Source of the DNA: Coprinopsis marcescibilis
Lineage: Eukaryota; Basidiomycota; Agaricomycetes; Agaricales; Psathyrellaceae
Length of the DNA: 64,000 bases
Reading direction: 5' to 3'
Assembly (NCBI GenBank): GCA_004369085.1
Contig: ML210218.1
Span: forward strand, 1-64,000
Positions 1 to 11,358 of this stretch are shown piece by piece; position 1 is the stretch's first letter, and every line of letters starts with the position of its first letter. The position numbers were made by a program, and so were the translations under genes. The notes beneath the pieces were generated by a model. The model saw nothing but the letters and a program-made list of their open reading frames with translations. It ran no database searches and was not told the DNA's origin.

Positions 1-96
1 AGATTCTAGACCGGGCGTTACTATACATAGCAAGAAAGTTGCGTGGGATGATCTATTTCGCGTAGTAAAACCTAGAGACAAAGTCTCCAGGAATAT

Positions 97-230
97 ACTA
101 CATGCGCGCGAGGTTCAGAGACATCGATTCAAAGCTCCGTATTGACGGGGAATGGCAAAATATATCCGTAGGCTAGTGGAGGACGCATCCGGACCCATTG
201 TGTACGAAAGCACGCCACTGTCAATGGTAT
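97..230 (+). pseudogene. Relic of a NACHT-protein gene fragment
   Basis: This stretch is visibly homologous to 2485-2615 inside the intact NACHT gene downstream. Shared blocks include the segment coding for IDGEW and the one coding for a LVEDASG-like peptide, the latter in a different frame. About 7 bases are missing between these blocks relative to the intact gene, so the frame breaks, and no start, P-loop or flanking exon is present. It is therefore a decayed fragment of a second NACHT gene rather than an exon of the gene at 1606. Homology cannot be followed convincingly to either side; the first 96 bases hold nothing I can identify. Confidence 0.7.
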
Positions 231-377
231 TAACGATTATTTTTAGTACCGCCTCTTTGTGCTTTAAGATTACTTGGTTCATAGTATACTAAGAATTATG
301 CGGGGACACATCGACTACGTGGACGACTAGGAAATACAACATGTTTATTTGTGTCTTCTACCAAGCTCCGGATAACT

Positions 378-1078
378 TCATGAGTGCTCATTGTCTCCCA
401 CTTTCTGAGCGACGTTCAGCGGACGGACCTCGACCTGATATACCGGGAACATGGGACGACCGCCAATTTCAAAGCGGCCCTTCGCATTCAAATTGGTGGC
501 GGTGGGTACTATCTGGCGACGCGTTTCAGATGGCTCCAGGTTCCGGCTAGCCACCGCCGTCTCAGTGTACTGCGGAATCTGCAGTTTCAGCTGTGGTCGG
601 CCCCGTTCCGAGATGATCATGAATTTGCGCTTCTTCTTCTTCGAGTTCAGGGAGACCTCGGGTTTCTGTTTTTGTTTTTGTTGCGGCTGGGGATTTGTGT
701 TGGATTTGGATTTGGATTTGGCCTTGGGTGTCTTGGTGCTTGTGCTCGGCTGAGAAGGAATTTGGATCCTAGGTCGTTTTGGTTTTGGTTTGCGGATTAT
801 GGGTGTTCCGTGTATCGTGGTTGCGGGCTGTTGTTGTTTGAGGTGGATATTTGATGAAGTGCTGGCATGGTTGGCCGTATGCCTGTCCGTGCGGCTTGAC
901 TGACTCGTTTCAGCAGAGCGGTGTTCGCTGGGCTCGGCTGACTGTAGGCAATAGTCAGTACGCGAGGATCTCTCAGAAAATCTCTCGTCCAAAGACTTAC
1001 TTGCTTGGATCTGAAGTTGGACAAGAAAGAGAACTTGAAGCTTATATTGGAGCTGATAGCGGCTGCTTTTCCGAACAT
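378..1078 (-). CDS. Low-complexity basic protein (hypothetical, 2 exons)
   Basis: Model: complement(join(378..941,1001..1078)), 213 aa. The 59-nt intron has a GTAAGT donor, a CTGAC branch site and a CTACAG acceptor, and joins the frames in phase 0. I start at the first ATG after a TATA-like element (1251-1260) on this strand, which leaves about 150 nt of leader. The open frame also runs upstream without an ATG, so a longer N-terminus with another exon is possible. The protein is unrecognised. After a hydrophobic N-terminus (MFGKAAAISSNISFKFSF) it is Ser/Gln/Pro-rich, with Lys-rich runs at about residues 75-130, including a KKKKRK cluster that could act as a nuclear localisation signal. The C-terminal 60 residues are less biased and may form the only folded part. 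It is transcribed divergently from the NACHT gene at 1606. Confidence 0.5.
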
Positions 1079-1605
1079 TGCAGGTTCTGATACGTTTAGG
1101 TTGGTCGTGGATTGTAGTGGGAGTGTGAGTGTGTCGTGTTCGTCGTGAAATAAGGTGGATAGTAGTACGCAATGGCCCACCAATGGAGGTTGCTTCCAGC
1201 GCAAGTCGATGTTGGGGTACCAGCGTAGCCCAAGGGCTCAGCGGGCTTACTTATATATAAAACCTCAACAGGCGGCGGTTATGGCATTGTGTGTCATGTA
1301 CGTATGATGTATTTATGGGCAGCGCCCCCGTCTCTTGGATCAATCAGGGGCCTCCGAGCTGTCCACTCGGACGCGGCTGTTCTGTGTGCGAACTGCGACA
1401 TGTGGGCGTTTATGGGCGGGTCTCCTGGCAGAGATAGGGAACTGTCACGGCCGACTACAGTGTATCATATCAGAGATTCTTTGAGACCAGTCGTGACAAT
1501 GTCCTGGAAGGGAAGTTTGAATAGGTTCTCGGAACTTTCCGAGCGCCAGTAAACAGCCATCATTTCGCGCGAGGATTCCTCGAGGCTTAAACTCATATCA
1601 TATCG
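1079..1605. promoter_or_regulatory. Shared divergent promoter region
   Basis: About 530 bases separate the start codons of the minus-strand gene ending at 1078 and the plus-strand NACHT gene starting at 1606. A TATA-like run TTATATATAA lies at 1251-1260, suitably placed for the minus-strand gene. I see no comparable TATA close to 1606 and no convincing coding exon in between. Confidence 0.4.
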
Positions 1606-3745
1606 ATGCCCATCCTTGAGAACGCAAGGGATCTTTCCCTGAACAACTGTCAGATCACGGAGGTTGGGGGAAACTTAACCACAAATATCAGCAATGGCTC
1701 TGACGGTATGTCCTCCACTTGCTCTATTGAAGTCCTCTGGACCTTCAACGCACTGACGTGTCTTTGACCTCTTCCCATGCAGCGATCTCTGCAATTCTGT
1801 TCCCTCACGTCGCACCAGGTGCTCTGCACGATGCTATGGAGCGAAGTAACGCACCTCGCTGTGCCCAGGATACCAGAGAAGAAATTCAATTCGATGTGAC
1901 CACACGGCTTAGGCGCCCAATCGATTCTTACAAGCGGATGCTCTGGCTAAAAGGCTCAGCTGGCTCAGGCAAGTCTGCCGTCGCCCAGAGTGTTGCGGAG
2001 AGCTGTGAGAAAGAGGGTATCTTGGCTGCGACCTTCTTCTTCTCTTACCGCTCAAAGCAGCTGGACAACTATTCCCGGTTTATCACCACCATCGCCTATC
2101 AGCTCGCCCTCACGGTTCCATTTGCAAGAAGTTTTATTGGAGAGGCAATAGTTGCCAATGCAGCAGCCGTCACGAAGGACATTCAATCGCAGCTCCGGTT
2201 GCTCATCCTGGAACCTCTCGTCAAAGCTCGACGAATGGCAAGCGATACTCCTTGGCCCAAGGTCGTCATAATCGATGGGCTCGATGAATGTCAGGACGAA
2301 AAGGAGCAAGCTGCGATTTTGGATGCAGTCAACATTGCATTCGAGTCAGGGAGCTTTCCTTTCCACGTCTTTATCGTCAGTCAACCAGAGACGGAGATGC
2401 GCAAGTTCTTCTCTGGTGTTGCTGAAACTCGGACGCACATCATCGACATCAACACCGACTACAAGGTGGATCCGGATATTGAGATATATATGCGCGCGTC
2501 ATTTAGGGACATCCATATGAAGCACCAAATTGACGGGGAATGGCCGACAAATGCAGATATTCGTAGATTGGTGGAGGATGCATCTGGACACTTTGTGTAC
2601 GCAAGTACGGTGATGAAGCATGTTGATGATCCATCTTGTCGGCCACAGGAGCGCTTGGAGGAGATACTGAAAATAGAGATCGACGAGGATGGAGAACATC
2701 CCCTTTCTCCTCTAGATGCCCTCTACGCATCCATTCTCAACAGATGCTCGGACCCGAAGGAGGCTTCATTCGCTATTCAGGTTATTAGCGAGTTGGATGC
2801 CTACCATGTGACTGTCGATTGGATCCATACTTTCCTCCGCTACTCCAGGCAGGACTGTCTGAGGGTATTTGGAAAGCTCCATTCTTTATTGGAAGCTCAG
2901 TCCGCGCCATCCTCAGTATCCCTGGACGACCGATCCGTCTATCGAATTTACCATCGATCCTTCTATCGAATTCACCATAAATCACTCATCGACTTCCTAC
3001 AATCGGGGGAAATATGCGCAAAAGGGTTATATGTCCCCCTCAAGCAGTTCTGCACGAGGATGTGTGTTCTATTTTTTCAAGCTTGCGAAGGTATGTAGGC
3101 GCTGCAAAGAGAAGTGGCTTCAGCTTCAGTTAACAATATTTATTCCGCAGGCAAAGATCTCGGAGATATCAGATCTGTCGACTCCCTCCGAGTTAGCCTT
3201 CCTCAGGAGGAGTATTTGAAGGCCAGAGATTTGAAGGATACACTTCAAATACCGCTAGAGAAATACTTTGCGGCTTGCGATCTAAAAGACCCTCAACTTT
3301 CTGCCCTTCTGATAAGATGCGACGTGGACGGGTGGGCGAAATGGATGGCGACGGGCTTCAGGCCTGAAGTGGTCACAATGAATGTCATGTACTCGCTGGT
3401 GCATAGTTACGATCTTGGCGTGAGTCTAACCTTTCTCTTTTATGATAACACAGATACTGACACATTGTACTCTGGCGCACGCAGTGCAATATACTCACTG
3501 GATGCGGGGCAGTTTGCAAGCGTTGGCGCTCGGTGATGACTCAACAGTGGACATTGGTCTACGGGGAAAAGGCCGATCGTCCTGTACCAACGTGGATAGA
3601 CCGTTTCAAGTATAACTGGAAGCAGCCGCTCCCCACAGCAAGTTTTGAATGGCACGACGTATTTGAGCCTGAGTACCCACCAGTATTTGTCTACCGGTTA
3701 ACCAAGCGCCAGGTCGATGAAGTGAAGGGCCGTAGTAGAATCTAA
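1606..3745 (+). CDS. NACHT P-loop NTPase, NLR-like (4 exons)
   Basis: Model: join(1606..1705,1783..3090,3151..3419,3485..3745), 645 aa, with all junctions in phase and introns of 77, 60 and 65 nt. Residues 1-33 carry a short Asn/Gly-rich lead (SLNNCQITEVGGNLTTNIS) of the kind seen ahead of NACHT domains in basidiomycetes. The NACHT domain follows: Walker A GSAGSGKS at about 91-98 and Walker B VVIIDGLDEC at about 194-203. The part from about 280 on contains DIEIYMRASF and RLVEDASGHFVYA, typical of fungal NACHT proteins after the NTPase core. The C-terminal 150 residues are unrecognised, and there are no ankyrin or WD repeats, so it may be a short form. By family it would be an intracellular nucleotide-switch protein acting in non-self recognition or cell death; that role is inferred. 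The start is the first ATG in the exon-1 frame. Confidence 0.85.
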
Positions 3746-4752
3746 TTTGAGAAACGCTGCTTTGATACTATTAGTAATGTAGGTTCAAGTACTACCAGGT
3801 CAAATATTACCTACAGCTTTAACTTGTCTGTCAGCTGTGCGATTGACCTGGCGCTTAGATTCAGTGTCTTCCGGGCTTACTGGGCAGCTCGGACATCCGA
3901 AGTACTACATAACCAGAGCTCTTCTTATCGCAGCGTGGGCTTTAATCAATGCGGCATGCCTCTCGACTAATATGTCCGTGCTTTCAAGGCACAGGCCAAG
4001 CTAGACATTCTTCTTTCGTCGGTCAGGGTCTTGGTCCTTCTTGGTCTCGGATGTCTAACCTGCCAGTCTGACAGCAGTGAGAGTGTAACAGCGAGCCCAC
4101 TGCCACTAATGATCTGGGTGTTGTGCGGCGAGCGCTGAAACTAGTGGCCGAGATGCATACTGACAAGCACTGACTCGGAAGTCCCTGAGGAAACACGACC
4201 AGACCTAGAGATTTTAAACGCCCAGGGGGTGGCATGAGGCGTCTGAAATCTTATCGAGAGAACTGTTTCGACGTTAAACCGGATTTTCATGAATTCAGGG
4301 TCTCCTTTGTAGGCACAATGTACCGAGGCTGTACTCAGCTTTGCGTGACATGTAGGTATTAGCCAATTGTGCCGATTAACACGAACGGACTTCGGCTGGC
4401 CTTTTTGCTCGTTCTCTGTGCTGGCGAGACTTTCTTTTTCTTAAATTCAACATCTCAAGACAATTTCATACCGTATTCTCCATCGATTTGTTGTTTTTTC
4501 CCATTTCTTGGAAGGACTTGGCGCCGGCTTGTGTGGCTGTAAGGGGATAGAATGGGGAGGCTGTGCTGATGGGTGATATTGCCGCTTTCATGCCCTTGCG
4601 GCGTGTTGGACCAACTTGGGGCCAGGACCATTCGACCTGCTCATCATCGCTTTTCTTTTTCTTCATCTCACACCAGACAGGTGTATCCCTCCCTCCGCCT
4701 TTTCCACCCGCTTCTGCGTTACTTTATCTTTCTCCAGTTAATTTAGGGCACC
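3746..4752. other. Intergenic, no gene seen
   Basis: This is about 1 kb between the NACHT stop and the next start. No reading frame joins to others through credible splice sites. A pyrimidine-rich stretch at about 4640-4740 precedes the next ATG and probably belongs to its promoter or leader. Confidence 0.5.
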
Positions 4753-6545
4753 ATGTCGTGCAGATCGACCCCGACGCTCACCTCGACGCTGGAACGAGTC
4801 GTCCAGTCCGTGTTTGAGGTGACACTTACCAGGGAGTCGACCTTGCCAGGCGCCACGAGCACAAGGACGGTCCTCGTCGAGACCTGTAGCACCGTTAACG
4901 CATCGGCGGTACCCCCAGAAACGGCATGTTCAGAGACAGAATCACTGTCAACCACTACGCTTCCTGGTGCGCTGCGGTCACGTATGCAAAGACGATTTTC
5001 GCTGACATTGCTTTTTTTGTTTGCGTTATGCAGGCGTGGTCACGGAAGTAACAATTACCACGGAAAGTTCAACTCCCGTTACGTCGTTCCTCACAACGAC
5101 TTTATTCGGCTTCGATTGCCCTCCAGACGTCCCAGAGCCATCGCCTGACCCCGAGCCTTCGCCCTCGCCCTCGCCCTCGCCGGAGACCAGTGATCCTCTT
5201 CCTAACCCCTCAGGCTCGTCCATACAACGGCCTGGGATTTCTCAAAGTTCTGGTGGTCCTCGCGGGACCCCCACCCTTCCTGCAACAGACAACGCAGGCA
5301 GTGGAACCAACGTCGCTCCTATTGTTGGTGGTGCAATTGGAGGATTTGTTGGTCTGATTGCTATTGTCGCATTGATCTGGTTTCTCATGTAAGCAAGAGA
5401 TCCACCATCCGTAACATCACAGTGCTCATTCGTAACGTTACAGCAAGCGCAATTCGAACAAACGGTTCGACGGCCTCTTCGACCAAGATGAGTTGCACAC
5501 CGTGCCCAAGCCAGAGAAACACGGTCACGGTTACGATCCTGTTGGTCCAGACTCTGTCAAGCCTAGACCAATTGCGGGCTTGGATGTCCCATCCCATCAT
5601 TATCAAGATGCGATGGTGTACCAAGGTGGAAACTTTCAAGAAACTGGATATCACGGTGGACAGTACCAGGACACAGGATATCAAGGTCAAGGTCAATATC
5701 AGGACTTCGCCCCTCAGACCGGACAAGACGGGTTTACCAATAATACATACCAGCCCACAAATGATATGGGGGGTTACCCTCCTGACGCACATCATGTCCG
5801 GAACCCATCCGTCGGGCCGCTTGTCGCTGGAGTAGCAGCGGTCGCAACAGGGGCCAGTCTCCACGCTGCTGCCGCTTCTTCGTCTCATTTATCAACGACC
5901 AGCGGAAGACCAAGCACAGGTGGATCAATGTCGCCGTTGATCCAACACCCACCCCCACAGTCTCATCAGCCTCAAGGTTACCCTCCGCCAGGACAGCAGC
6001 CTCTGACGAATTTCGCTCCGAACAATGGCCCAGGATATCCATACAACCCCGGCCAAGCTCCACCCCCTCAAGGCTACTCGTACCCGCCATCCAACCTCTC
6101 ACACAATTTAAGCGTTGGGACATACTCTTCTGGCCCCGCCGTTTCTTCCGCTCATGGAGGTTATGGTGCTTACGGCGGAATGGCGGTTGGTGGTGCTGCC
6201 ACCGGATTAGCGGGTGGATACTCAGGACACGGACACGAAAGAGATGAGTCTGTTTCGTCAATCGGACGAACCGGAAGCCCGGTCAGCATCTCGAACGCGC
6301 ATGTTTTACAAGTCATGAATCCCGAGGGGTTGTTCGCCGCGAACAATGCTGGAGGATCCTCCTCTGGTGGTGTTAGTGCTGCTGCTGCTGCTCCACTTGT
6401 TGACGGGAAGGGAAGGCAGATAAATACCAAGGGGGAGAAGCAGCCGATCGTGCATTTGGATGGAGGACGCTATGAGGAAACCGCTCAAACGGTGGGAACT
6501 ACGCAACCAGTTGCCGGACCCGCACCACCCGCCTATACTAACTAA
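4753..6545 (+). CDS. Single-pass membrane protein with Pro/Gly-rich cytosolic tail (paralog A)
   Basis: Model: join(4753..4966,5034..5388,5444..6545), 556 aa. The N-terminal 160 residues are Ser/Thr-rich with few cysteines, then comes a SPSPSPSP stalk (about 112-120). A single transmembrane helix, VAPIVGGAIGGFVGLIAIVA and on to about residue 190, is followed by a basic stop-transfer (IKRNSNKR). The remaining 360 residues are Gln/Gly/Tyr/Pro-rich and disordered, ending PPAYTN, a PPxY-type motif that could bind a WW-domain ubiquitin ligase. No classical signal peptide is visible. The layout resembles fungal Mid2/WSC-like surface sensors, but no named domain is seen. For intron 1 I prefer donor 4967 (phase 1 after Pro-Gly, as in the paralog at 8510); donor 4982 would also stay in frame and add five residues. 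Confidence 0.82.
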
Positions 6546-6986
6546 AGCGTGTTCTTTTCTGCCGACTCAAGTTGTCACTCATTTGGACTCGCACATTCCT
6601 TCTGCTACATACCCTCATTCTATTCTACCATACGCACCCTGTTTACTGCTTTGTTATTTCCGTCATGATTTACCCATGCCCTTATCTTTGGCTGTACCGC
6701 TCATGCTTTCAATTTCTGCTGTCCATCTGTCTGGATCCCTTCGTTCCGAAAATTTCAATAATATAGTTCATTCCAATCTTTGCTTCTGGGAGAATTATGG
6801 ACTGCTTTCTCGAATAATGTACTTACGCCATGAACATATCCACCTCGTGACCCTTATAATTTATGTGTCGGTATAGCACTCATGGAATCGGTATAAAACT
6901 CATGGAATGTCTACTCGCATACATTAGCGGCACGATCTCGCACTGAGTAAAAAAGTAGTGCGGTCCACCTAGACTGCAACAAAAAA
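6546..6986. other. 3' flank of the membrane-protein gene
   Basis: This non-coding stretch holds the 3' untranslated region of the upstream gene and the flank of the tRNA gene. No further gene is seen. Confidence 0.5.
6981..6986 (-). terminator. Pol III T-run terminator of tRNA-Tyr
   Basis: On the minus strand six T residues directly follow the discriminator base of the tRNA, the standard RNA polymerase III stop. Confidence 0.85.
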
Positions 6987-7077
6987 TCCGACCTGCCTGG
7001 CTCGAACAGGCGACCTCAAGATATTCTTGTTATTGACCAATTACAGTCTCGCGCTCTTCCAACTGAGCTAAGGTCGG
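6987..7077 (-). tRNA. tRNA-Tyr (anticodon GTA) with an 18-nt intron
   Basis: Read on the minus strand, the acceptor halves CCGACCT and AGGTCGG pair perfectly and the discriminator is A. The D arm is GCTC/GAGC; the anticodon stem CGAGA/TCTTG includes one G-T pair; the T arm is GCCTG-TTCGAGC-CAGGC. The loop reads CTGTAA, so the anticodon is GTA. An 18-nt intron (7023-7040) sits one base 3' of the anticodon, the universal position, and eukaryotic tRNA-Tyr genes normally carry an intron. Removing it gives a 73-nt mature body before CCA addition. The internal A box and B box are intact. Confidence 0.95.
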
Positions 7078-8509
7078 TTGAAGGTTCTTCACAATGTTGC
7101 CAATCCAGCCCGTTGGTCCGTGCGCTTCCCGTTCCAGTCGGCACCCGCACCGACGTCGGCAATCAAGGATTGGTCAAATGCGAAACGACCGCGTCGGTGG
7201 CAATTTGCCGTCAGCCAACAGTTCTGTACCTGACTACATCCCAGTTGGGGTCACTTTCATCTCCTCGAGGCGGTCATTTTCTTCGTTCTCGTCATTCCTT
7301 ATATCCAGAGGCTGCATAACCGCTTGAATGGTGCAAAGCTGACCTCTTAGCTCGAGTTTAACGCTGTAGGGGGTACAATGGTATGAACTCTTTGGACATA
7401 AGGAGCGGGTCCTAGCCAAATGGTCCACGTCGGGCGGCGAGCGAGTTGGCCTTCAATCAATCAGGGAAAAGCCGAACAAGCAATTTATTGTGATGGGCTG
7501 TATGTTCCGTAACAAGTCCACCATCGAAGTTCTTCGTTTGCCATTGGACGAGAGGCCAGGTGATTTATCAATGCCAGCCGCCCAGCGTATACAAAGCGAA
7601 AGATGTTTGCTGTGTATTCCCAGGCGCGGTACTTGGTCTCTGCTGGCAGGCTATATCGCAAAGGGTTCTATCCAGTGAGTTCTACCTGTGTCTTCTGCCC
7701 GAGCGTGCCTCAAAAACTTACTTAGAAAGACTGGTTGGTGTACAGCTAATCAATCTAAGCACCGCATTGCTCAGGATTGGCGTAGCGCCCATCTGTCGCA
7801 CATTAAATTGCGTGCAAGGCAGGGCATTCGGATCCTACGCAATTGAACTGCCTCGCACTTATTGAACAGAAAGGTGGGCTTCGTCATCCATATATACAGA
7901 TCGAACAGTTCCGATAAATACTTATTTCCAGCAGGTTTTGCTTTCCAGGTGTCTGTCTGTCATTTTCTTGACAGAGTTTGGGAAATCGCTGTGGTCGACG
8001 GGAGCGCGGCGTGTGTCTTGGGGCCGTCGTTTTCGCATTTGGGGCTAGCAGACTCCCGCTTCCTCTCACCTAATTCGCTTCCCTCTCCTCAATGCGCTGG
8101 TGTATACATTCCTATTGGTCAAGCTACACACTCGAATAGAACTAACGAGTTCACGACAACCGCCATCAACACGATCAATAGATTTCCAATACAGCTCCTC
8201 AATAATTCCGTAAGGTATGTCGATTCTTCCCTTCATTGAATCTTGAAAGCTTACTTGTGATGAAGGCCCCGATCTGTTGTACCCAGGCGGCTTGCACATA
8301 TAGGAAGATCGGCTTGGACTGTTGTTCGAGCTTTCCGCTTCCCTCTCTTTGTTCGCCTTGGGACTGAAGGCCGGACAACCTACTTTCCTTCCACCAACTT
8401 TCCCCTCGACACGGAGGGTTGGCTATTCTTGGATCGGCTCTATCGACTCTTACGACGCGGGACTGGACGCCTTCGCCGTTCGAACTGAACAGCGTCTGGA
8501 ACGACAATT
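7078..8509. other. Intergenic, no gene supported
   Basis: This 1.4-kb stretch contains several frames of 60-125 codons on both strands, but none starts with a convincing ATG, resembles a known family or links to a neighbour by good splice sites. It presumably includes the promoter and leader of the gene at 8510. Confidence 0.45.
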
Positions 8510-10259
8510 ATGACAACATGTGTGTTTTCGCCAACGAGGACCCTCTACGCAACACGAACTCTGTTTCGAGTGGCCGAAACTGAGAGGGTAACGGATGTAG
8601 TGCCTGTATCACCATCGATATCGACGTCTGTGATCTCGACGCAGGTGTGCAGTCCTCGACCGAATGGAGGACGGAATTGCAGGCCTATCACGCGGACTAC
8701 TCGGATACCTATCCCTGGTATGTGTTTCCGTGTGCAATTCGTTGGTTGACACGTAGGATCTCATTGGTGAACGAACCCCTATAGGCTCTTCATCGACACG
8801 GATACGGACAATGACGAGGAACGGCGGAGGAGTTAGAACGATCGTGACCACGCCAACTGCGACATTATACGCGACATCTCCGTGCTTCCCGACTTCTGGA
8901 CCGTCAAGTCGAGGTCATGGTGGAGGTGGAAGTGGAAGTTCAAACCCAACATTAACTGCCAGTTTGACTAGTGCGGAGATTGGCGCTTCTGCCTTTTCGG
9001 GGTCATTTCCTTCGGGTCATACGCATGAGCCGACCTTCACTGGGCCGAGGACGTTGGCAAACCCGGATCCAAGCGATGGTGGATTGGAAAATCTGGGCCC
9101 TTCTCCTGGAGTGATAGCTGGTGCGGTTGTCGGAGGACTACTGGGTGGTTTCATAACCCCTATTTTACTGGTACTCCTCATTCGGCATTGGCTGTAAGTC
9201 GTCGCTTCCATAATTCTTTTCCGTCTTCTTATTCTCACATTGTCAATTGCATCGTTTAGGAAACGACGTCGCAGAAGAACAGGTAGTATTTTTGGCTCGA
9301 CAGCCAGCCACAGCCCTCCTGATATGCGCTCAATCAATGGCAGTGGAAGTATACGACCAATTTCTCCCCGGCCCTTGTCACCCTATGGCAGTACATTGTT
9401 TCGATCGCCGACAATGAGCGACGGAGGACACCATGTCGCATTTGTTAACCAACCTGCTGATCTGGACCGACGCATATCGCGGACCTCTCGTGCGACTGTC
9501 AGCCGTGCACCCTCCTCAACCTACCCTGACAGACGTCAAGGTGCCAGCCCGACAAGCAGTTCTCATGGACATGGGTATGAATCGCCGCCGCTGCTGAGTC
9601 CGGGGGTCGTTAATAACAATATGAACATTCCCCCATCGAGACGTCCGTCGTGGGGTCATGTACCACACTCGCATCCGCCTGTGGCGTTCAACATCTCGCG
9701 CGCAGCCAGTCCTTCGAATTCACTGTCATTTGTCCCTGGGGGAGGGTCTGCATCGTCCGCTGGAATGCAAGGATATGTGGGGAATGCGTTTGTCGCGCCA
9801 TACGACTACTCGGTTTATCGACGAAGGTCTACAGGAAGTGCAGGCCATCCTAGCGGAGCGGGTAGGGAGAACCATCCTCATGCACAGGGACAGGGACAGC
9901 CTATGTTTTACGTTGCTGGGAATGATGGTTCACGCGGGGTTATGCAGAGTAGTCCTGTGGGGACGCCGCCCCAAGAACATGCGCCGCATTTAGATGTTGG
10001 GCATGGATATGTTGCTGGCGCCCCTCTGCCGAGTGTGGATGAGCACGGTTCACCTTCGGATAGGTCGGGGAGAACGACCTCGAATGCACCTTCAGTGGAA
10101 AGTGGTGAGACCGTCCGAGAGGAAGGGGGGAGTGGAAAGGGTGGAAGCAAGGATTCGCATAAAGGTGTTGATCGTTCCGGCTCTGAAAGGACAAGGACTC
10201 CTACTATGACTGACAATGGACATGGACCGCCAGTAAAAGATGAGGCTCGGACTTCTTAA
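8510..10259 (+). CDS. Single-pass membrane protein with disordered cytosolic tail (paralog B)
   Basis: Model: join(8510..8717,8785..9193,9260..10259), 538 aa, introns 67 and 66 nt. An extracellular-type Thr/Ser-rich N-terminus with few cysteines leads to a Gly/Ser stalk (GHGGGGSGSS, about 113-122). One transmembrane helix follows at about 178-204 (GVIAGAVVGGLLGGFITPIL and on), ending in a strongly basic KRRRRR stop-transfer. The 330-residue tail is Ser/Pro/His/Gly-rich and disordered. It shares architecture with the gene at 4753: intron 1 interrupts a Pro-Gly codon pair in phase 1, and intron 2 falls in phase 2 just after the transmembrane helix before the basic run. The two are old tandem duplicates with little sequence identity left outside these features. 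Function is unknown; a cell-wall or surface-sensing role is only an analogy. Confidence 0.85.
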
Positions 10260-11358
10260 GTCGTATTAACCGCTGAACTCTGCTACTTACTTTGCTGCAT
10301 CTATCCGATACCCTGCTCTGCATTTTTCAATACGTTTTTTCATCATCGCTATCAAATTCCAATACCCGCACAACTTCCCAGCATTCCATTCATCCGTTGC
10401 TTACCACTATCTTTATTGTTATTGTAATTTAGAACCTTCACTTGGTTTCTGCGGCGTCAAAATACCCGCTCTACGTTAACGTTTTTACAGCTTTACTACC
10501 CACGTAATTACTTGGCCGACGATTTTTCATGATTCTTTGTGCGATTGTAGGGAAGGGTTGATTACCCCATTTCGTGTAGATACCCAGACATGTACCATCC
10601 GACGAAGTCGCTACGCCTTCCTATTGTTAATGACATGACTATGCATTGTACGCAAATAAACGCAATCCGGATCCCGGCGTCGGGCAGCATGCGCACTCAG
10701 GCAGCCTTGCGCAGCGTGTGGTAGTCGTGGTGATACCTCATTGTCATTATAGTGCTATTCGAGTCATCTTAGCCTTGTAGCACATTTTCCTTGTCCCACC
10801 TTGTACTCTAGAGGCCTAGCGTATGGCTCGTTTAAATATAGCCAATCGTTTGACTCTCGAATTCGCGCTTGGGAACTTGGACTCAGTCTCCGCCACTTTT
10901 GAACCGAGTCCCGAGCCTCGGCGCCTGTTGGACAGCGTGACGTGACTGGCACGTGATGATCCAATCACCGCCATCACCGCCAAGAACAATGAGCGTGGTT
11001 GCCTTTCGACCAACCTCATTGTTCTACCCGCACAATGCACGCGTTGTACATGCTCCAGAGTGCAATTGTTCGCCATGAGATATCTTATAAAGGAGCTTGG
11101 GCACGGTGGGGATGATTTCATTACACTCACAGCAGCTAACAAAGAGAGCGGATTTATATTCGCCTTTCCCTCTTTCCACTCCTTCCCTTTCCTCTTCCCT
11201 TCTTTTTGGTGCTGGCACTGGCTATATTCTATTGCATCCTCATACACAGAGCATTATTCTTCAAGCATCTTTGAAACGACAGACATCTTATCTATCTATC
11301 ATCCATAACGCCAACACACGACATCTTCATCTCATCTAGAAACCATTAAACCAGCAAA
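10260..11358. promoter_or_regulatory. 3' flank of paralog B and promoter of the DUF7598-like gene
   Basis: No gene is seen in this 1.1 kb. A TATAAAG box at 11086-11092 lies about 270 bases before the next ATG, and pyrimidine-rich, CA-rich sequence (about 11160-11350) fills the interval, as is usual for a strongly expressed fungal promoter and leader. Confidence 0.5.

Noticed and set aside
1289..1552. Open frame upstream of the NACHT gene
   Set aside because: No family resemblance, and no splice link to exon 1 at 1606; it lies inside the divergent promoter region.
4982..4987. Alternative donor GTATGC for intron 1 of the 4753 gene
   Set aside because: It stays in frame, but the paralog at 8510 splits the same Pro-Gly position in phase 1, which favours the donor at 4967.
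7560..8239. Two adjoining plus-strand frames between the tRNA and paralog B
   Set aside because: No ATG with good context, no recognisable product, no plausible splice chain.
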